A program made the position numbers and the translations under genes. From Rubrivivax sp. (lineage in GTDB: Bacteria; Pseudomonadota; Gammaproteobacteria; Burkholderiales; Burkholderiaceae_C), in contig JADLIA010000052.1 of NCBI GenBank assembly GCA_020848515.1, forward strand, positions 1-42,390: a stretch of DNA of 42,390 nucleotides, written 5' to 3'. Positions 17,236 through 24,837 of this stretch are shown piece after piece. The notes beneath the pieces are model-generated. The model worked only from the letters and a program-made list of their open reading frames with translations, searched no databases and had not been told where the DNA came from. The first letter of the stretch is position 1, and each line of letters begins with the position of its first letter.

Positions 17236-17292
17236 AAACTATCAAATCGATAGCTGCTTGCGCTTGTCTGGCAAGCGCCAGAGCCTATTTTT
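17236..17292 (+). repeat. Dispersed repeat A, copy 7 (terminator-like, 3' end of CMD gene)
   Basis: ATCGATAGCTGCTTGCGCTT then GTCTGGCAAGCGCCAGAGCC and TATTTTTTG. Inner stem GCGCTTG/CAAGCGC followed by a T-run looks like a rho-independent terminator for rightward transcription from the PAS-LuxR gene. It also contains the stop codon of the leftward CMD gene. Confidence 0.8.
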
Positions 17293-17686
17293 TGTCGGAT
17301 TGACCAGGGCCGCCGTCCACCACCTCGGCGGCACTGCGAAAGGCCTCCACCGCGCACGGCACGCCGCAGTAGATGCTGGCGTGCAGCAGCACCTCCTGCA
17401 GCTCGGCGACCGTGGCGCCGTTGCGCAGCGCGCCGCGCACATGGCCCTTGAGCTCGTGCTGGCGGCCCAGCGCGGTCAGCATGGCCACCGTCACCAGGCT
17501 GCGCGTCTTCAGGTCCAGCCCCGGCCGCTGCCACACGTCGCCCCAGGCGTTGCGGGTGATGGCGTGCTGCATCGGCTCGGTGAACGGCGTGGCGCTGGCG
17601 AACGCGCGATCGACGAAATCGTCGCCCATCACCTGGCGGCGCTTCTTCAGGCCGTGCTGGAACGCCGGGTCGTCGGGCAGTGTCAT
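17285..17686 (-). CDS. Carboxymuconolactone decarboxylase family protein
   Basis: 133 residues with the CMD fold: RSLVTVAMLTALGRQHELKGHVRGALRNGATVAELQEVLLHASIYCGVP. This resembles PcaC (4-carboxymuconolactone decarboxylase of protocatechuate catabolism) more than AhpD, as no CxxC pair is present, only a single Cys in IYCGVP. No other pca genes are nearby, so the substrate is uncertain. The start at 17686 has AGGAGA 8 nt upstream. The stop codon TAG lies inside a dispersed repeat. Confidence 0.8.
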   Translation of the reverse strand: MTLPDDPAFQHGLKKRRQVMGDDFVDRAFASATPFTEPMQHAITRNAWGDVWQRPGLDLKTRSLVTVAMLTALGRQHELKGHVRGALRNGATVAELQEVLLHASIYCGVPCAVEAFRSAAEVVDGGPGQSDKK

Positions 17687-17755
17687 GGCGGGGTCTCCTG
17701 GAGGCAAAGGCCGTCAGCATAATGACCCGCACCCCCACCAGACCAGGAGAGCCCC

Positions 17756-18349
17756 ATGAGCCGCTACCCCCTGCCCAGCCTCGACAGCCTGCCCGAAGAC
17801 ATCCGCGCCCGCATCCTCGAAGTGCAGGCCAAGGCCGGCTTCGTGCCCAACGTATTTCTGGCGCTGGCGCGCCGGCCGGCCGAATGGCGCGCCTTCTTCG
17901 CCTACCACGACGCGCTGATGGAGCCCGAAAGCGCCGGCCGCAGCAGCCGGCTGAGCAAGGGCGACCGCGAAATGATCGTCACCGCCACCAGCGCCGCCAA
18001 CGGCTGCCTGTACTGCGTGGTGGCCCATGGCGCGTTGCTGCGCATCTACGAGAAGAAACCCCTGGTGGCCGACCAGGTGGCCACCAACCACCGCAAGGCC
18101 GACATCAGCGCGCGCCAGCGCGCCATGCTCGACTTCGCCATGAAGGTCAGCCAGCACCCGCGCGAGCTGGGCGAAGAGGACTTCGCCCCCCTGCACGCCC
18201 ACGGCTTCGACGACGAAGACATCTGGGACATCGCCGCCATCGCCGCCTTCTTTGGCCTGTCCAACCGCATGGCCTCGTTCAGCAACATGACGCCGAATGC
18301 GGAGTTTTACCTCATGGGGCGGGTGCCGAGGGAAAAGAAGGCCGGCTGA
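17756..18349 (+). CDS. Peroxidase-related AhpD-like alkylhydroperoxidase-fold protein
   Basis: 197 residues in the uncharacterised peroxidase-related (AhpD/CMD) family. Residues 81-92 ANGCLYCVVAHG hold the redox pair Cys84/Cys87 and His91, as in AhpD active sites. The N-terminal GFVPNVFLALARRPAEWRAFFAYHDALM is typical of this group. Predicted thiol-dependent hydroperoxide reduction, based on family membership only. GGAGA precedes the ATG; CATAAT at 17718-17723 is a possible -10. Divergent from the CMD gene, with only 69 bp between the two starts. Confidence 0.85.
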   Translation: MSRYPLPSLDSLPEDIRARILEVQAKAGFVPNVFLALARRPAEWRAFFAYHDALMEPESAGRSSRLSKGDREMIVTATSAANGCLYCVVAHGALLRIYEKKPLVADQVATNHRKADISARQRAMLDFAMKVSQHPRELGEEDFAPLHAHGFDDEDIWDIAAIAAFFGLSNRMASFSNMTPNAEFYLMGRVPREKKAG

Positions 18350-18441
18350 TCGGGTGAACGCCCGGATCGAGCCGTGCCTGCCAGCGCCTGACGGGTGCCG
18401 ACGGCACCCCCGCGCCCCATCCCGCCCACGGCACCCCCCGA

Positions 18442-18447
18442 TACAAT
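18442..18447 (+). promoter_or_regulatory. -10 box for tRNA-Arg
   Basis: TACAAT, 13 nt before the tRNA 5' end, is close to consensus. No clear -35. Confidence 0.55.
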
Positions 18448-18460
18448 GCCCGCTCCGCGC

Positions 18461-18535
18461 GCCGCCGTAGTTCAATGGATAGAACGAGCGCCTCCTAAGC
18501 GCTAGATACAGGTTCGATTCCTGTCGGTGGTGCCA
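18461..18535 (+). tRNA. tRNA-Arg (anticodon CCT)
   Basis: A 75-nt cloverleaf with encoded CCA. The acceptor stem GCCGCCG pairs with CGGTGGT (two wobble pairs); the anticodon arm AGCGC-CTCCTAA-GCGCT gives anticodon CCT, reading AGG; the T arm has GGTTCGATTCC. AGG is a rare codon in such GC-rich genomes. tRNA-Arg genes are common integration sites, but no integrase or att duplicate is seen here. Confidence 0.95.
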
Positions 18536-18571
18536 CCCGCGCCACGTCGCTGCCGCCCGCCGTCCACGTCC

Positions 18572-19786
18572 GTGCCCGCCTACACCTTCGAAGCCCTGCA
18601 AGCCGATGGCAAGTCCCGCCAGGGGGTGATCGAGGCCGACAGCGCCCGCGCCGCGCGCGCCCTGCTGCGCGAACAGGCGCTGGTGCCGCTGACGGTGGAG
18701 CCGGTGACCACCGGCGGCTCGGTGCTGACGCGCCCGCTGGGCGGTGCGCGCGCCTTCAACGCCAGCCAGCTGGCGATCTGGACGCGCCAGCTGGCCGGCC
18801 TGATCGGCGCCGGTCTGCCACTGGAGCGGGCGCTCACCGCCCTGGTGGACGAGGCCGAGCACGAGCGCCAGCGCCACCTGCTGGCGGCGCTGCGCGCCGA
18901 GGTCAACGCCGGCGCGCCGCTGGCGCGGGCCATGGCGCAGCACCCGCGCGACTTCTCGCCGGTGTACACGGCCGTCATCGCGGCGGGCGAACAGGGCGGC
19001 CATCTGGGCCTGGTGCTGGAGCGCCTGGCCGACGACCTGGAAGAGCGCCAGACGCTCAAGGCCAAGCTGATCGGCGCGGCGCTGTACCCGGCCATCGTGA
19101 CCGTGGTGGCGATCGTGATCGTGGTGTTTCTGGTCAGCTACGTGGTGCCGCAGGTGGCTTCGGTGTTCGCCGGCAGCAAGCAGGCCCTGCCCACGCTCAC
19201 GGTGCTGATGATGGCGCTCAGCCAGTTCGTGCGCGCCTGGGGCGGGTGGTTGCTGTTAGCTCTTGGTTTGATAGCTGTTGGCGCACGCCTGGCCTTGCAA
19301 AACGACGGTTTGCGCCAGAAATTCGACGCCGCCTGGCTGCGCCTGCCGCTGATCGGCCGGCTGGCGCGCGGCTACAACGCGGCGCGCTTTGGCGCCACCC
19401 TGGCCATGCTGGCCGGTGCCGGCGTGCCGATTCTGCGCGCGCTGCAGGCGGCCGGCGAGACGCTGCACAACCGCGCCATGCGCGCCGACGCCGAGGACGC
19501 GCTGGTCATGGTGCGCGAAGGCGCGCCGCTGGCGGCGGCGCTGGCGCAAAAGCCCCGCTTTCCCGGCCTGCTGGCCATGTTCGCCCGCATGGGCGAGCAG
19601 ACCGGCCAGTTGCCCGCGATGCTGCAACGCGCCAGCGTCCAGTTGTCGGCCGAAGTACAGCGCCGCGCCCTGCAGCTGGCCACCGTGCTGGAGCCGCTGC
19701 TGATCGTGGTGATGGGCGTGGTGGTGCTGCTGATCGTGCTGGCGGTGATGCTGCCGATCATCCAGTTGAACCAGTGGGTGCGGTGA
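18572..19786 (+). CDS. Type II secretion/type IV pilus inner-membrane platform protein (GspF/PilC family)
   Basis: 404 residues, the usual GspF length. Starts VPAYTFEALQADGKSRQGVIEAD, the standard GspF opening, at a GTG at 18572; the ORF-track start would lie inside the tRNA. Two T2SSF repeats are visible: residues about 70-190 (RQLAGLIGAGLPLERAL, AGEQGGHLGLVLERLADDLE) and 270-395 (ATLAMLAGAGVPILRALQAAGE, MGEQTGQLPAMLQ), with membrane helices about 165-190, 220-240 and near the C-terminus. The product should anchor the secretion ATPase to the membrane. No other gsp or pil genes adjoin it, so it is an orphan here. A repeat-like segment encodes LLALGLIAVGA in one membrane helix. No clear Shine-Dalgarno. 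Confidence 0.88.
   Translation: MPAYTFEALQADGKSRQGVIEADSARAARALLREQALVPLTVEPVTTGGSVLTRPLGGARAFNASQLAIWTRQLAGLIGAGLPLERALTALVDEAEHERQRHLLAALRAEVNAGAPLARAMAQHPRDFSPVYTAVIAAGEQGGHLGLVLERLADDLEERQTLKAKLIGAALYPAIVTVVAIVIVVFLVSYVVPQVASVFAGSKQALPTLTVLMMALSQFVRAWGGWLLLALGLIAVGARLALQNDGLRQKFDAAWLRLPLIGRLARGYNAARFGATLAMLAGAGVPILRALQAAGETLHNRAMRADAEDALVMVREGAPLAAALAQKPRFPGLLAMFARMGEQTGQLPAMLQRASVQLSAEVQRRALQLATVLEPLLIVVMGVVVLLIVLAVMLPIIQLNQWVR
19251..19300 (+). repeat. Dispersed repeat A-like segment inside the gspF-like gene
   Basis: TTTGATAGCTGTTGGCGCAC matches the left half of the repeat and is less GC-rich than its surroundings. Read in frame as part of a transmembrane helix. Confidence 0.5.
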
Positions 19787-19848
19787 TGCACGTCGCGCAC
19801 GAGCTTGCCGACCGCGCCCCCACACCCGTGCGCCGAGGAATCATTCGA

Positions 19849-19896
19849 GTCCTTCTGCGTTCTCTGCGTCATCGTTGCGCCCTCTGCGTTCGGATG
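19849..19896. repeat. Repeat C, copy 2
   Basis: Three spaced CTGCGT(T/C) units ending GCGTTCGGATG align with the right half of repeat C copy 1 (ending GCGTCCGGATG). Lies in the 200-nt gap between the gspF-like gene and the 5'-nucleotidase gene. Confidence 0.5.
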
Positions 19897-19974
19897 TCCC
19901 ATGCCATGCGGCCGCAATGACCGTCGCTTGCAGTCAGGTTGCGCCCCCGCGCTCGCCTCGGCGGCGCGGGCGGC

Positions 19975-19980
19975 TACCAT
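19975..19980 (+). promoter_or_regulatory. Candidate -10 hexamer for leaderless 5'-nucleotidase mRNA
   Basis: TACCAT is followed by 6 nt and the ATG at 19987; no Shine-Dalgarno in the spacer. Confidence 0.35.
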
Positions 19981-19986
19981 GCTGAC

Positions 19987-20931
19987 ATGACCACTGCCCT
20001 GGACGACAAGCTGGTCGTCGCCATCTCCTCGCGCGCGCTGTTCGATCTGGAAGAGGAAAACCGCCTGTTCGAAAGCGGCGACCCCGAAGGCTATATGCGC
20101 GTGCAGCTGCAGCGGCTGGACACCCCGGCGCGCCCCGGCATCGCGCACGCCATGGTGCGCAAGCTGTTGCGCTTCAACGAAGACGGGGTCGAGCGCGTCG
20201 AGGTGGTGATCCTGTCGCGCAACGACCCGGTCAGCGGCATGCGCATCTTCAACTCCGGCGCGGCGCAGGCGCTGCGGCTGGAGCGCGGCGTGTTCACCCA
20301 GGGGCGCGCGCCCTTCGGCTACCTGCGGCCGCTGCGCGCCGACATCTTTCTGTCGGCCAACGCCGACGACGTGCGCGAGGCGCTGGCGGCCGGCTTTCCG
20401 GCCGCGCACGTGATGGTCGACGCCGCCCCGGCCAGCGACCGTTACCCGGACGAGGTGCGCATTGCCTTCGATGGCGACGCGGTGCTGTTTTCCGACCAGG
20501 CCGAGCAGGTGTTCCAGAAGAAGGGGCTGGCGGCGTTCCAGCGCCACGAGCAGCGCAAGGCCGACGAGCCGCTGCCCGACGGCCCCTTCAAGCCCTTTCT
20601 GGTCGCGCTGCACCGGCTGCAGCAGGCCGGCGTGCCGCACATGCGCATTCGCACCGCCCTGGTGACCGCGCGCGGCGCCCCCGCGCACCGGCGCGCCATC
20701 CAGACCCTGATGCGCTGGAACATCCGCGTCGACGAAGCCATGTTCCTGGGCGGCCTGCCCAAGGGCGAGTTCTTGCGCGAGTTCGAACCCGACTTCTTCT
20801 TCGACGACCAGAGCGGCCACATCGCCCACGCCGCCCGCCACGTGCCGGCCGGCCACGTGCCCGAAGGTGTGACCAATGCCACGCCGGCGGCGGAAACTTC
20901 GCGCCGCCGCCGCCCCTCCAAGCGCCGATGA
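19987..20931 (+). CDS. Cytosolic 5'-nucleotidase (cN-I family, PF06189-like)
   Basis: 314 residues. The opening KLVVAISSRALFDLEEENRLF and later VILSRNDPVSGMRIFNSG, FLSANADDVREAL, IAFDGDAVLFSDQAEQVF and FLGGLPKGEFLREFEPDFFFDDQ match bacterial homologues of cytosolic 5'-nucleotidase I, a HAD-superfamily enzyme that removes phosphate from nucleoside 5'-monophosphates. DGDAVLF provides the Asp motif. The ATG at 19987 is chosen from homology; no ribosome site is visible but TACCAT lies 6 nt upstream. Ends in an ATGA overlap with the EF-hand gene. The C-terminal tail is Arg-rich (RRRRPSKRR). Confidence 0.87.
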   Translation: MTTALDDKLVVAISSRALFDLEEENRLFESGDPEGYMRVQLQRLDTPARPGIAHAMVRKLLRFNEDGVERVEVVILSRNDPVSGMRIFNSGAAQALRLERGVFTQGRAPFGYLRPLRADIFLSANADDVREALAAGFPAAHVMVDAAPASDRYPDEVRIAFDGDAVLFSDQAEQVFQKKGLAAFQRHEQRKADEPLPDGPFKPFLVALHRLQQAGVPHMRIRTALVTARGAPAHRRAIQTLMRWNIRVDEAMFLGGLPKGEFLREFEPDFFFDDQSGHIAHAARHVPAGHVPEGVTNATPAAETSRRRRPSKRR

Positions 20932-21323
20932 AACCGTCCTTCTGGCACCTGCCCCTCCTGCTGCTGGCCGTCTGGGCTTCGCCCGCGCCGGCCCAGACCG
21001 CTGCCGCGGCGACCACCGCGCCCGGCGCCGCCCGCGTCAGCAAGGGCGAGGCGCAGGCACTGAAGATCTTCCGCATGCTCGACGCCGACGGCGACGGCCG
21101 CATCTCGCGTCAGGAGGCGCAGGTAGGCATTCGCCTCAAGCCTTCGCTGGCCGAGGACTTCCGGCGTGCCGACCTGAACGGCGACGGCCACCTGACCGAG
21201 CAGGAGATCCGCAGCGTCGCCGAACGCCGCCGCGCCGAGCGACTGGAGCGCCGGCGCAAGGAGCAGGCGCTGGCCGCACGCCCCGCCACCGAGCCGCGCA
21301 GCGGCAGCGCCGTACGCCCCTGA
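20928..21323 (+). CDS. Secreted/periplasmic EF-hand calcium-binding protein
   Basis: 131 residues with a signal peptide (FWHLPLLLLAVWASPAPAQ, cleavage near residue 22). Two canonical 12-residue EF-hand loops follow: DADGDGRISRQE (52-63) and DLNGDGHLTEQE (82-93), each with acidic or Asn ligands at positions 1, 3, 5 and Glu at 12. The remainder is a basic helix (ERRRAERLERRRKEQ). Probably binds calcium in the periplasm; the partner is unknown. Translation is coupled to the 5'-nucleotidase by an ATGA overlap, an odd pairing because the nucleotidase is cytoplasmic. Confidence 0.85.
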   Translation: MKPSFWHLPLLLLAVWASPAPAQTAAAATTAPGAARVSKGEAQALKIFRMLDADGDGRISRQEAQVGIRLKPSLAEDFRRADLNGDGHLTEQEIRSVAERRRAERLERRRKEQALAARPATEPRSGSAVRP

Positions 21324-21350
21324 GCCTTTCATCGGCCGCTGGCATGACGG

Positions 21351-22661
21351 TCATTCCATGCGGCTGAGCAGGGCGCCGACCCAAGGCTGCATGAACTGCC
21401 CCGCCAGCAGGCCCACCAGACCGGCGGCGGCGATCAGCAGCATCGACAGCGCCAGCTGGCGGATCAGCGCGCCGCTGCGCGAGCGCAGCACGAACGACAG
21501 ACTGAACACGATGCTGGTGAACGAGGCCAGCACCGCGCCCACCCCGGCCGTGCCCGGCGGAAGGCCGCCCTGCGCCGCCAGCGAGGCGGCCGCCGCCACC
21601 GAGCTGGCGCTGGACAGCAGGCCACCGACGATGCTGACGAAGTAAAACCCGGCGTCGCCGAACTGCCGCTGCGTCAGCGCGCCCAGCGCGTGCAGCAGCA
21701 GAAAGATCGCCCCGTACTTGAGCGCCTGCGGCAGCGAAAACGGCATGTCCAGGTGAATTTCGGGCGCCACCCCGGCGGCCGAACGGCGACCGCTGCGCAG
21801 GCTGACCCCCACCAGCAGCGCGCTGGCCCCCATCATCAGCAGGAAGGCGGAGAAGGCGCTGATGAGCGCCTCGGGCGCCAGGATCAGCAGCAGCGTGGCG
21901 TTGCGCGCGATCATCGCCACCATCGCCAGCATGATGCCGCGGTAGGCCGTGCCGACGTAGGCCACGCCCACCTCGCGCACCCGTTCGACCAGCTCGATGA
22001 CGGTGAAGTTGCTGTTGATCAGGCCACCAAAAAAGCCCGACAGCTCGGTGCCGCGCGTGCCGTACATCTTCCACAGCACGTAGTTGAAGAAGCCGATGCC
22101 GGCGATCAGGATCACCGCCACCCAGGCGGCGCGCGGCTCGATCAGCCCCCAGGGACCGACGGTGCCCTGCGGCAGCGCCGGATAGATCACGATGGCCAGC
22201 ACCGCCAGCAGGATGGCCGAGCGGATTTCGCCCTCCGACACGCCCATGGAGAAGTCGGCCAGGCGCTCTTTCCAGGCCAGCAGCGCAGTGGCAATCACCA
22301 TCACCGCCGCCGGCGCGATGGTGTGGCCACGCCCGCACATAATGCCGGCCATGCCGGTGACCAGCATGGCGGCCGAGGTGGTCAGCTCGGTGCCCTGGTT
22401 GGCACGCAACGACGAGACGTTGAGGATCAGCACCAGCAGACCGGTCAGTGCCAGCGTGGCCAGCCCGTAGCCCATGCCCAGCGCCCCGCCCATGGTGCCC
22501 AGCAGGCCGATGAAGCCGAAGGTGCGCAGGCCGGCCTCCTTGCCGCGGCGCTCGCGCTCCAGCCCGATCAGCAACCCCAGCGCCAGCCCCAGCGCCAGCC
22601 GCATGAGGATCTGGGTGTAGGGCCAGGCACTGACGGGCAGCAGGGTATCGGTGTCGGACAT
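21351..22661 (-). CDS. MgtC/SapB-like and DUF4010 domain membrane protein
   Basis: 436 residues, about a dozen hydrophobic helices. The N-terminal third (LALGLALGLLIGLERERRGKEAGLRTFGFIGLLGTMGG) is an MgtC/SapB-type domain with the conserved GLERERR motif; the C-terminal two thirds (FNYVLWKMYGTRGTELSGFFGGLINSNFT..., FVSIVGGLLSSASSVAAAASLAAQG) match DUF4010. Function is not established; MgtC domains are linked to magnesium limitation and membrane potential in other bacteria. Convergent with the EF-hand gene, with 27 nt between the stops. The ATG at 22661 has no strong ribosome site. Confidence 0.85.
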   Translation of the reverse strand: MSDTDTLLPVSAWPYTQILMRLALGLALGLLIGLERERRGKEAGLRTFGFIGLLGTMGGALGMGYGLATLALTGLLVLILNVSSLRANQGTELTTSAAMLVTGMAGIMCGRGHTIAPAAVMVIATALLAWKERLADFSMGVSEGEIRSAILLAVLAIVIYPALPQGTVGPWGLIEPRAAWVAVILIAGIGFFNYVLWKMYGTRGTELSGFFGGLINSNFTVIELVERVREVGVAYVGTAYRGIMLAMVAMIARNATLLLILAPEALISAFSAFLLMMGASALLVGVSLRSGRRSAAGVAPEIHLDMPFSLPQALKYGAIFLLLHALGALTQRQFGDAGFYFVSIVGGLLSSASSVAAAASLAAQGGLPPGTAGVGAVLASFTSIVFSLSFVLRSRSGALIRQLALSMLLIAAAGLVGLLAGQFMQPWVGALLSRME

Positions 22662-22778
22662 CCGGGCGATCTTGCCCTATGGATGGGGCCTGCGCAATAT
22701 GACAAAGTCGCGCGCGTGGGCCCGCCGCGACGGGCCTTCAGCCCCGCTTATGGATTCGGCCTTTGGATGTCTTGAATA

Positions 22779-22828
22779 CCGTTCGGGCTGAGCTTGTCGA
22801 AGCCGTTGGACAGGCTCAGGGCGAATGG
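22779..22828. repeat. REP-type palindrome (GTTCGGGCTGAGC...GCTCAGGGCGAA)
   Basis: TTCGGGCTGAGCTTGTC and GACAGGCTCAGGGCGAA form an imperfect 17-bp stem around GAAGCCGTTG. This palindrome type is widespread between genes in Burkholderiales and Pseudomonas. Lies in the 275-nt gap between the DUF4010 and ABC transporter genes. Confidence 0.7.
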
Positions 22829-22880
22829 GTCGGATTTCAAGACCGGAAGCAAGTCAACGCCCCAAGCCATGGTTAGCATG

Positions 22881-22929
22881 GCTCCCTGCTCCCTGCTCCC
22901 TGCTCCCTGCTCCCTGCTCCCTGCTCCCT
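22881..22929 (+). repeat. Heptanucleotide tandem repeat (GCTCCCT)x7
   Basis: Seven perfect copies of GCTCCCT (49 nt) end 7 nt before the ATG of the ABC transporter gene, occupying the place where a ribosome site and leader should be. The 7-nt period is not a multiple of three. Confidence 0.95.
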
Positions 22930-22936
22930 GCCCACC

Positions 22937-24757
22937 ATGCCCATGCCCCAACGCCTTGCCCAGTTCCAGCAGTTTCTGCGCCAGGTCTGGCGCCTGTCGG
23001 CACCCTACTTCAGCGCCTCGGACGAACGCTGGCGCGCCCGCGGGCTGTTGACGGCCATCGTCGTGCTCAACCTGGGCGCGGTGTACATGCTGGTGCAGAT
23101 CAACGAATGGAACCGCGTGTTCTACGACGCGCTGCAGAACAAGGACGCCGCCGTGTTCTGGACCCAGCTGGGGCGCTTCACGCTGCTGGCGATGGCTTTC
23201 GTGGTGATTGCCGTCTATCGCTTCTACCTGACGCAGCTGCTGCAACTGCGCTGGCGCGCCTGGATGACGCGCGACCTGATGGGCCGCTGGCTGCAGGGCC
23301 AGGCCTTCTACCGCATGGAGCTGGCGCGCTACGCCGGCGCCGCCGTGCCCACCACCGGCGCCACCGGCCTGCCCCACCCCGGCCAGCGCGAGCCCGACAA
23401 CCCCGACCAGCGCCTGCAGGAAGACGTGAACCTGTTCACCGCGCAGACCGTGGGGCTGTCGATGGGCCTGCTCAACGCCGTGGTCACGCTGGCCAGCTTC
23501 GTCGGCATTCTGTGGGGGCTGTCGGGCGCGTTCTCGTTCACGCTGGGTGAACGAACGATCGAGCTGCCAGGCTTCATGGTGTGGCTGGCGCTGCTGTACT
23601 GCATCGCCGGCAGCGTGCTGACGCACTACATCGGCCGCCCGCTGATCGGGCTGAACTTCGAGCAGCAAAAGCGCGAGGCCGACTTTCGGCATCACCTGGT
23701 GCGGGTGCGTGAATACAGCGAGGCCATCGCCCTGGACCGCGGCGAGCGGGTGGAGCAGCGCAACCTGGACACGCGCTTCACCCACCTGCTGGCCAACTAC
23801 CTGCGCCTGATCGGCAAGCAGAAGCAGCTGGTTGGCTTCACCAACCTGTTCGGTCAGGCGGCGGTGGTGTTCCCGTTCATCGTCGCCGCGCCGCGCTTTT
23901 TTTCCGGCGCCATCCAGCTGGGCGAGCTGATGCAGATCGCCAGCGCCTTCGACCGCGTGCAGGGCGCGCTGTCCTGGTTCGTCGAAAACTACGACAGCCT
24001 GGCCAGCTGGCGCGCCACCACCGAGCGCCTGACCAGCTTCGAAGCCGCGATTTCAAAGCAAAATACGGCCGCAGAGCCCACCCAGCAAGCGCCAGCAGCT
24101 ACTGATTCAGGAGTTATCGAAGCGCATGGCCTGAACCTGCGCCTGCCCACCGGAGCCAGCCTGCTGGCCGCAACCGAGCTGCGCGTGGCGCCGGGTGAGC
24201 ACACGTTGGTGCAGGGGCCGTCGGGCAGCGGCAAGTCCACGCTGTTTCGTGCCCTGGCCGGCATCTGGCCCTTCGCGCAAGGGCAGGTGGCGCTGCCGGC
24301 GCGCACCATGTTCATCCCGCAGCGGCCCTACGTCCCGGACGGCGCACTGCGCGACGCGCTGGCCTACCCCGAACCGGCCAGCCGCTACAGCGACGCGCAG
24401 CTGCAGGACGCGCTGCGCGACGCCCTGCTGCCGGCGCTGGCGGCGCGGCTGGATGAGCGTGACAACTGGACGCAGAAGCTCAGCGGTGGCGAGTTGCAGC
24501 GCCTGGCCATTGCCCGCGTGCTGCTGCGGCAACCGGCCTGGGTGCTGGCCGACGAAGCCACCAGCGCGCTCGACGTGGCGGCTGAGCAGCAGCTCTATGC
24601 GCGCCTGAAGGCGCTCACCGAACGGACCGGCGGCGCCCTGGTATCCATCGCCCACCGGCCCGGCGTGGCGGCCTTTCACGACCGGTACTGGCGCTTCGTG
24701 CCGCAAACCGAAGGGTCCGCCGCACGCTACCGCATCGAGTCGGCGGCGCTGGCCTGA
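22937..24757 (+). CDS. SbmA/BacA-like ABC transporter with fused ATPase (ABCD/YddA type)
   Basis: 606 residues. The membrane domain (about 1-365) carries the SbmA/BacA-type features NEWNRVFYDALQNKDAAVFW, RWRAWMTRDLMGRWL and NPDQRLQEDVNLF. The ATPase has Walker A GPSGSGKST (427-435), signature LSGGELQR (515-522) and Walker B WVLADE (535-540). Relatives move peptides, cobalamin or very-long-chain acyl groups across the inner membrane; the substrate is not predictable. The linker at 370-395 (QNTAAEPTQQAPAATDSG) is encoded by a full-length dispersed repeat. The start at 22937 lacks a Shine-Dalgarno because the heptanucleotide repeat adjoins it; ATG at 22943 is an alternative. Confidence 0.9.
   Translation: MPMPQRLAQFQQFLRQVWRLSAPYFSASDERWRARGLLTAIVVLNLGAVYMLVQINEWNRVFYDALQNKDAAVFWTQLGRFTLLAMAFVVIAVYRFYLTQLLQLRWRAWMTRDLMGRWLQGQAFYRMELARYAGAAVPTTGATGLPHPGQREPDNPDQRLQEDVNLFTAQTVGLSMGLLNAVVTLASFVGILWGLSGAFSFTLGERTIELPGFMVWLALLYCIAGSVLTHYIGRPLIGLNFEQQKREADFRHHLVRVREYSEAIALDRGERVEQRNLDTRFTHLLANYLRLIGKQKQLVGFTNLFGQAAVVFPFIVAAPRFFSGAIQLGELMQIASAFDRVQGALSWFVENYDSLASWRATTERLTSFEAAISKQNTAAEPTQQAPAATDSGVIEAHGLNLRLPTGASLLAATELRVAPGEHTLVQGPSGSGKSTLFRALAGIWPFAQGQVALPARTMFIPQRPYVPDGALRDALAYPEPASRYSDAQLQDALRDALLPALAARLDERDNWTQKLSGGELQRLAIARVLLRQPAWVLADEATSALDVAAEQQLYARLKALTERTGGALVSIAHRPGVAAFHDRYWRFVPQTEGSAARYRIESAALA
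24050..24119 (-). repeat. Dispersed repeat A, copy 9 (inside ABC transporter gene)
   Basis: The minus strand reads AGTAGCTGCTGGCGCTTGCT, then GGGCTCTGCGGCCGTATTTT: a full-length copy read in frame as the linker between membrane and ATPase domains. Confidence 0.8.
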
Positions 24758-24837
24758 GCCCCAGGGTCAGGCATGGGTGGCCAGATCGGCCGCATCGCCC
24801 GTCCCATCGGCGCCACCAGCCACACCCAATGGGAGCA

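Noticed and set aside
18461-18535. Integration site for a genomic island at tRNA-Arg
   Set aside because: No integrase gene and no repeated tRNA 3' end found downstream; neighbouring genes look like ordinary chromosome.
22881-22929. CRISPR-like array
   Set aside because: Contiguous 7-nt units without spacers; a simple tandem repeat.
22794-23051. 85-residue ORF MSKPLDRLRANG... before the ABC transporter
   Set aside because: It reads through a REP palindrome and the heptanucleotide repeat, then out of frame into the transporter gene; unlikely to be a protein-coding gene as such, although it could matter if copy number shifts the frame.
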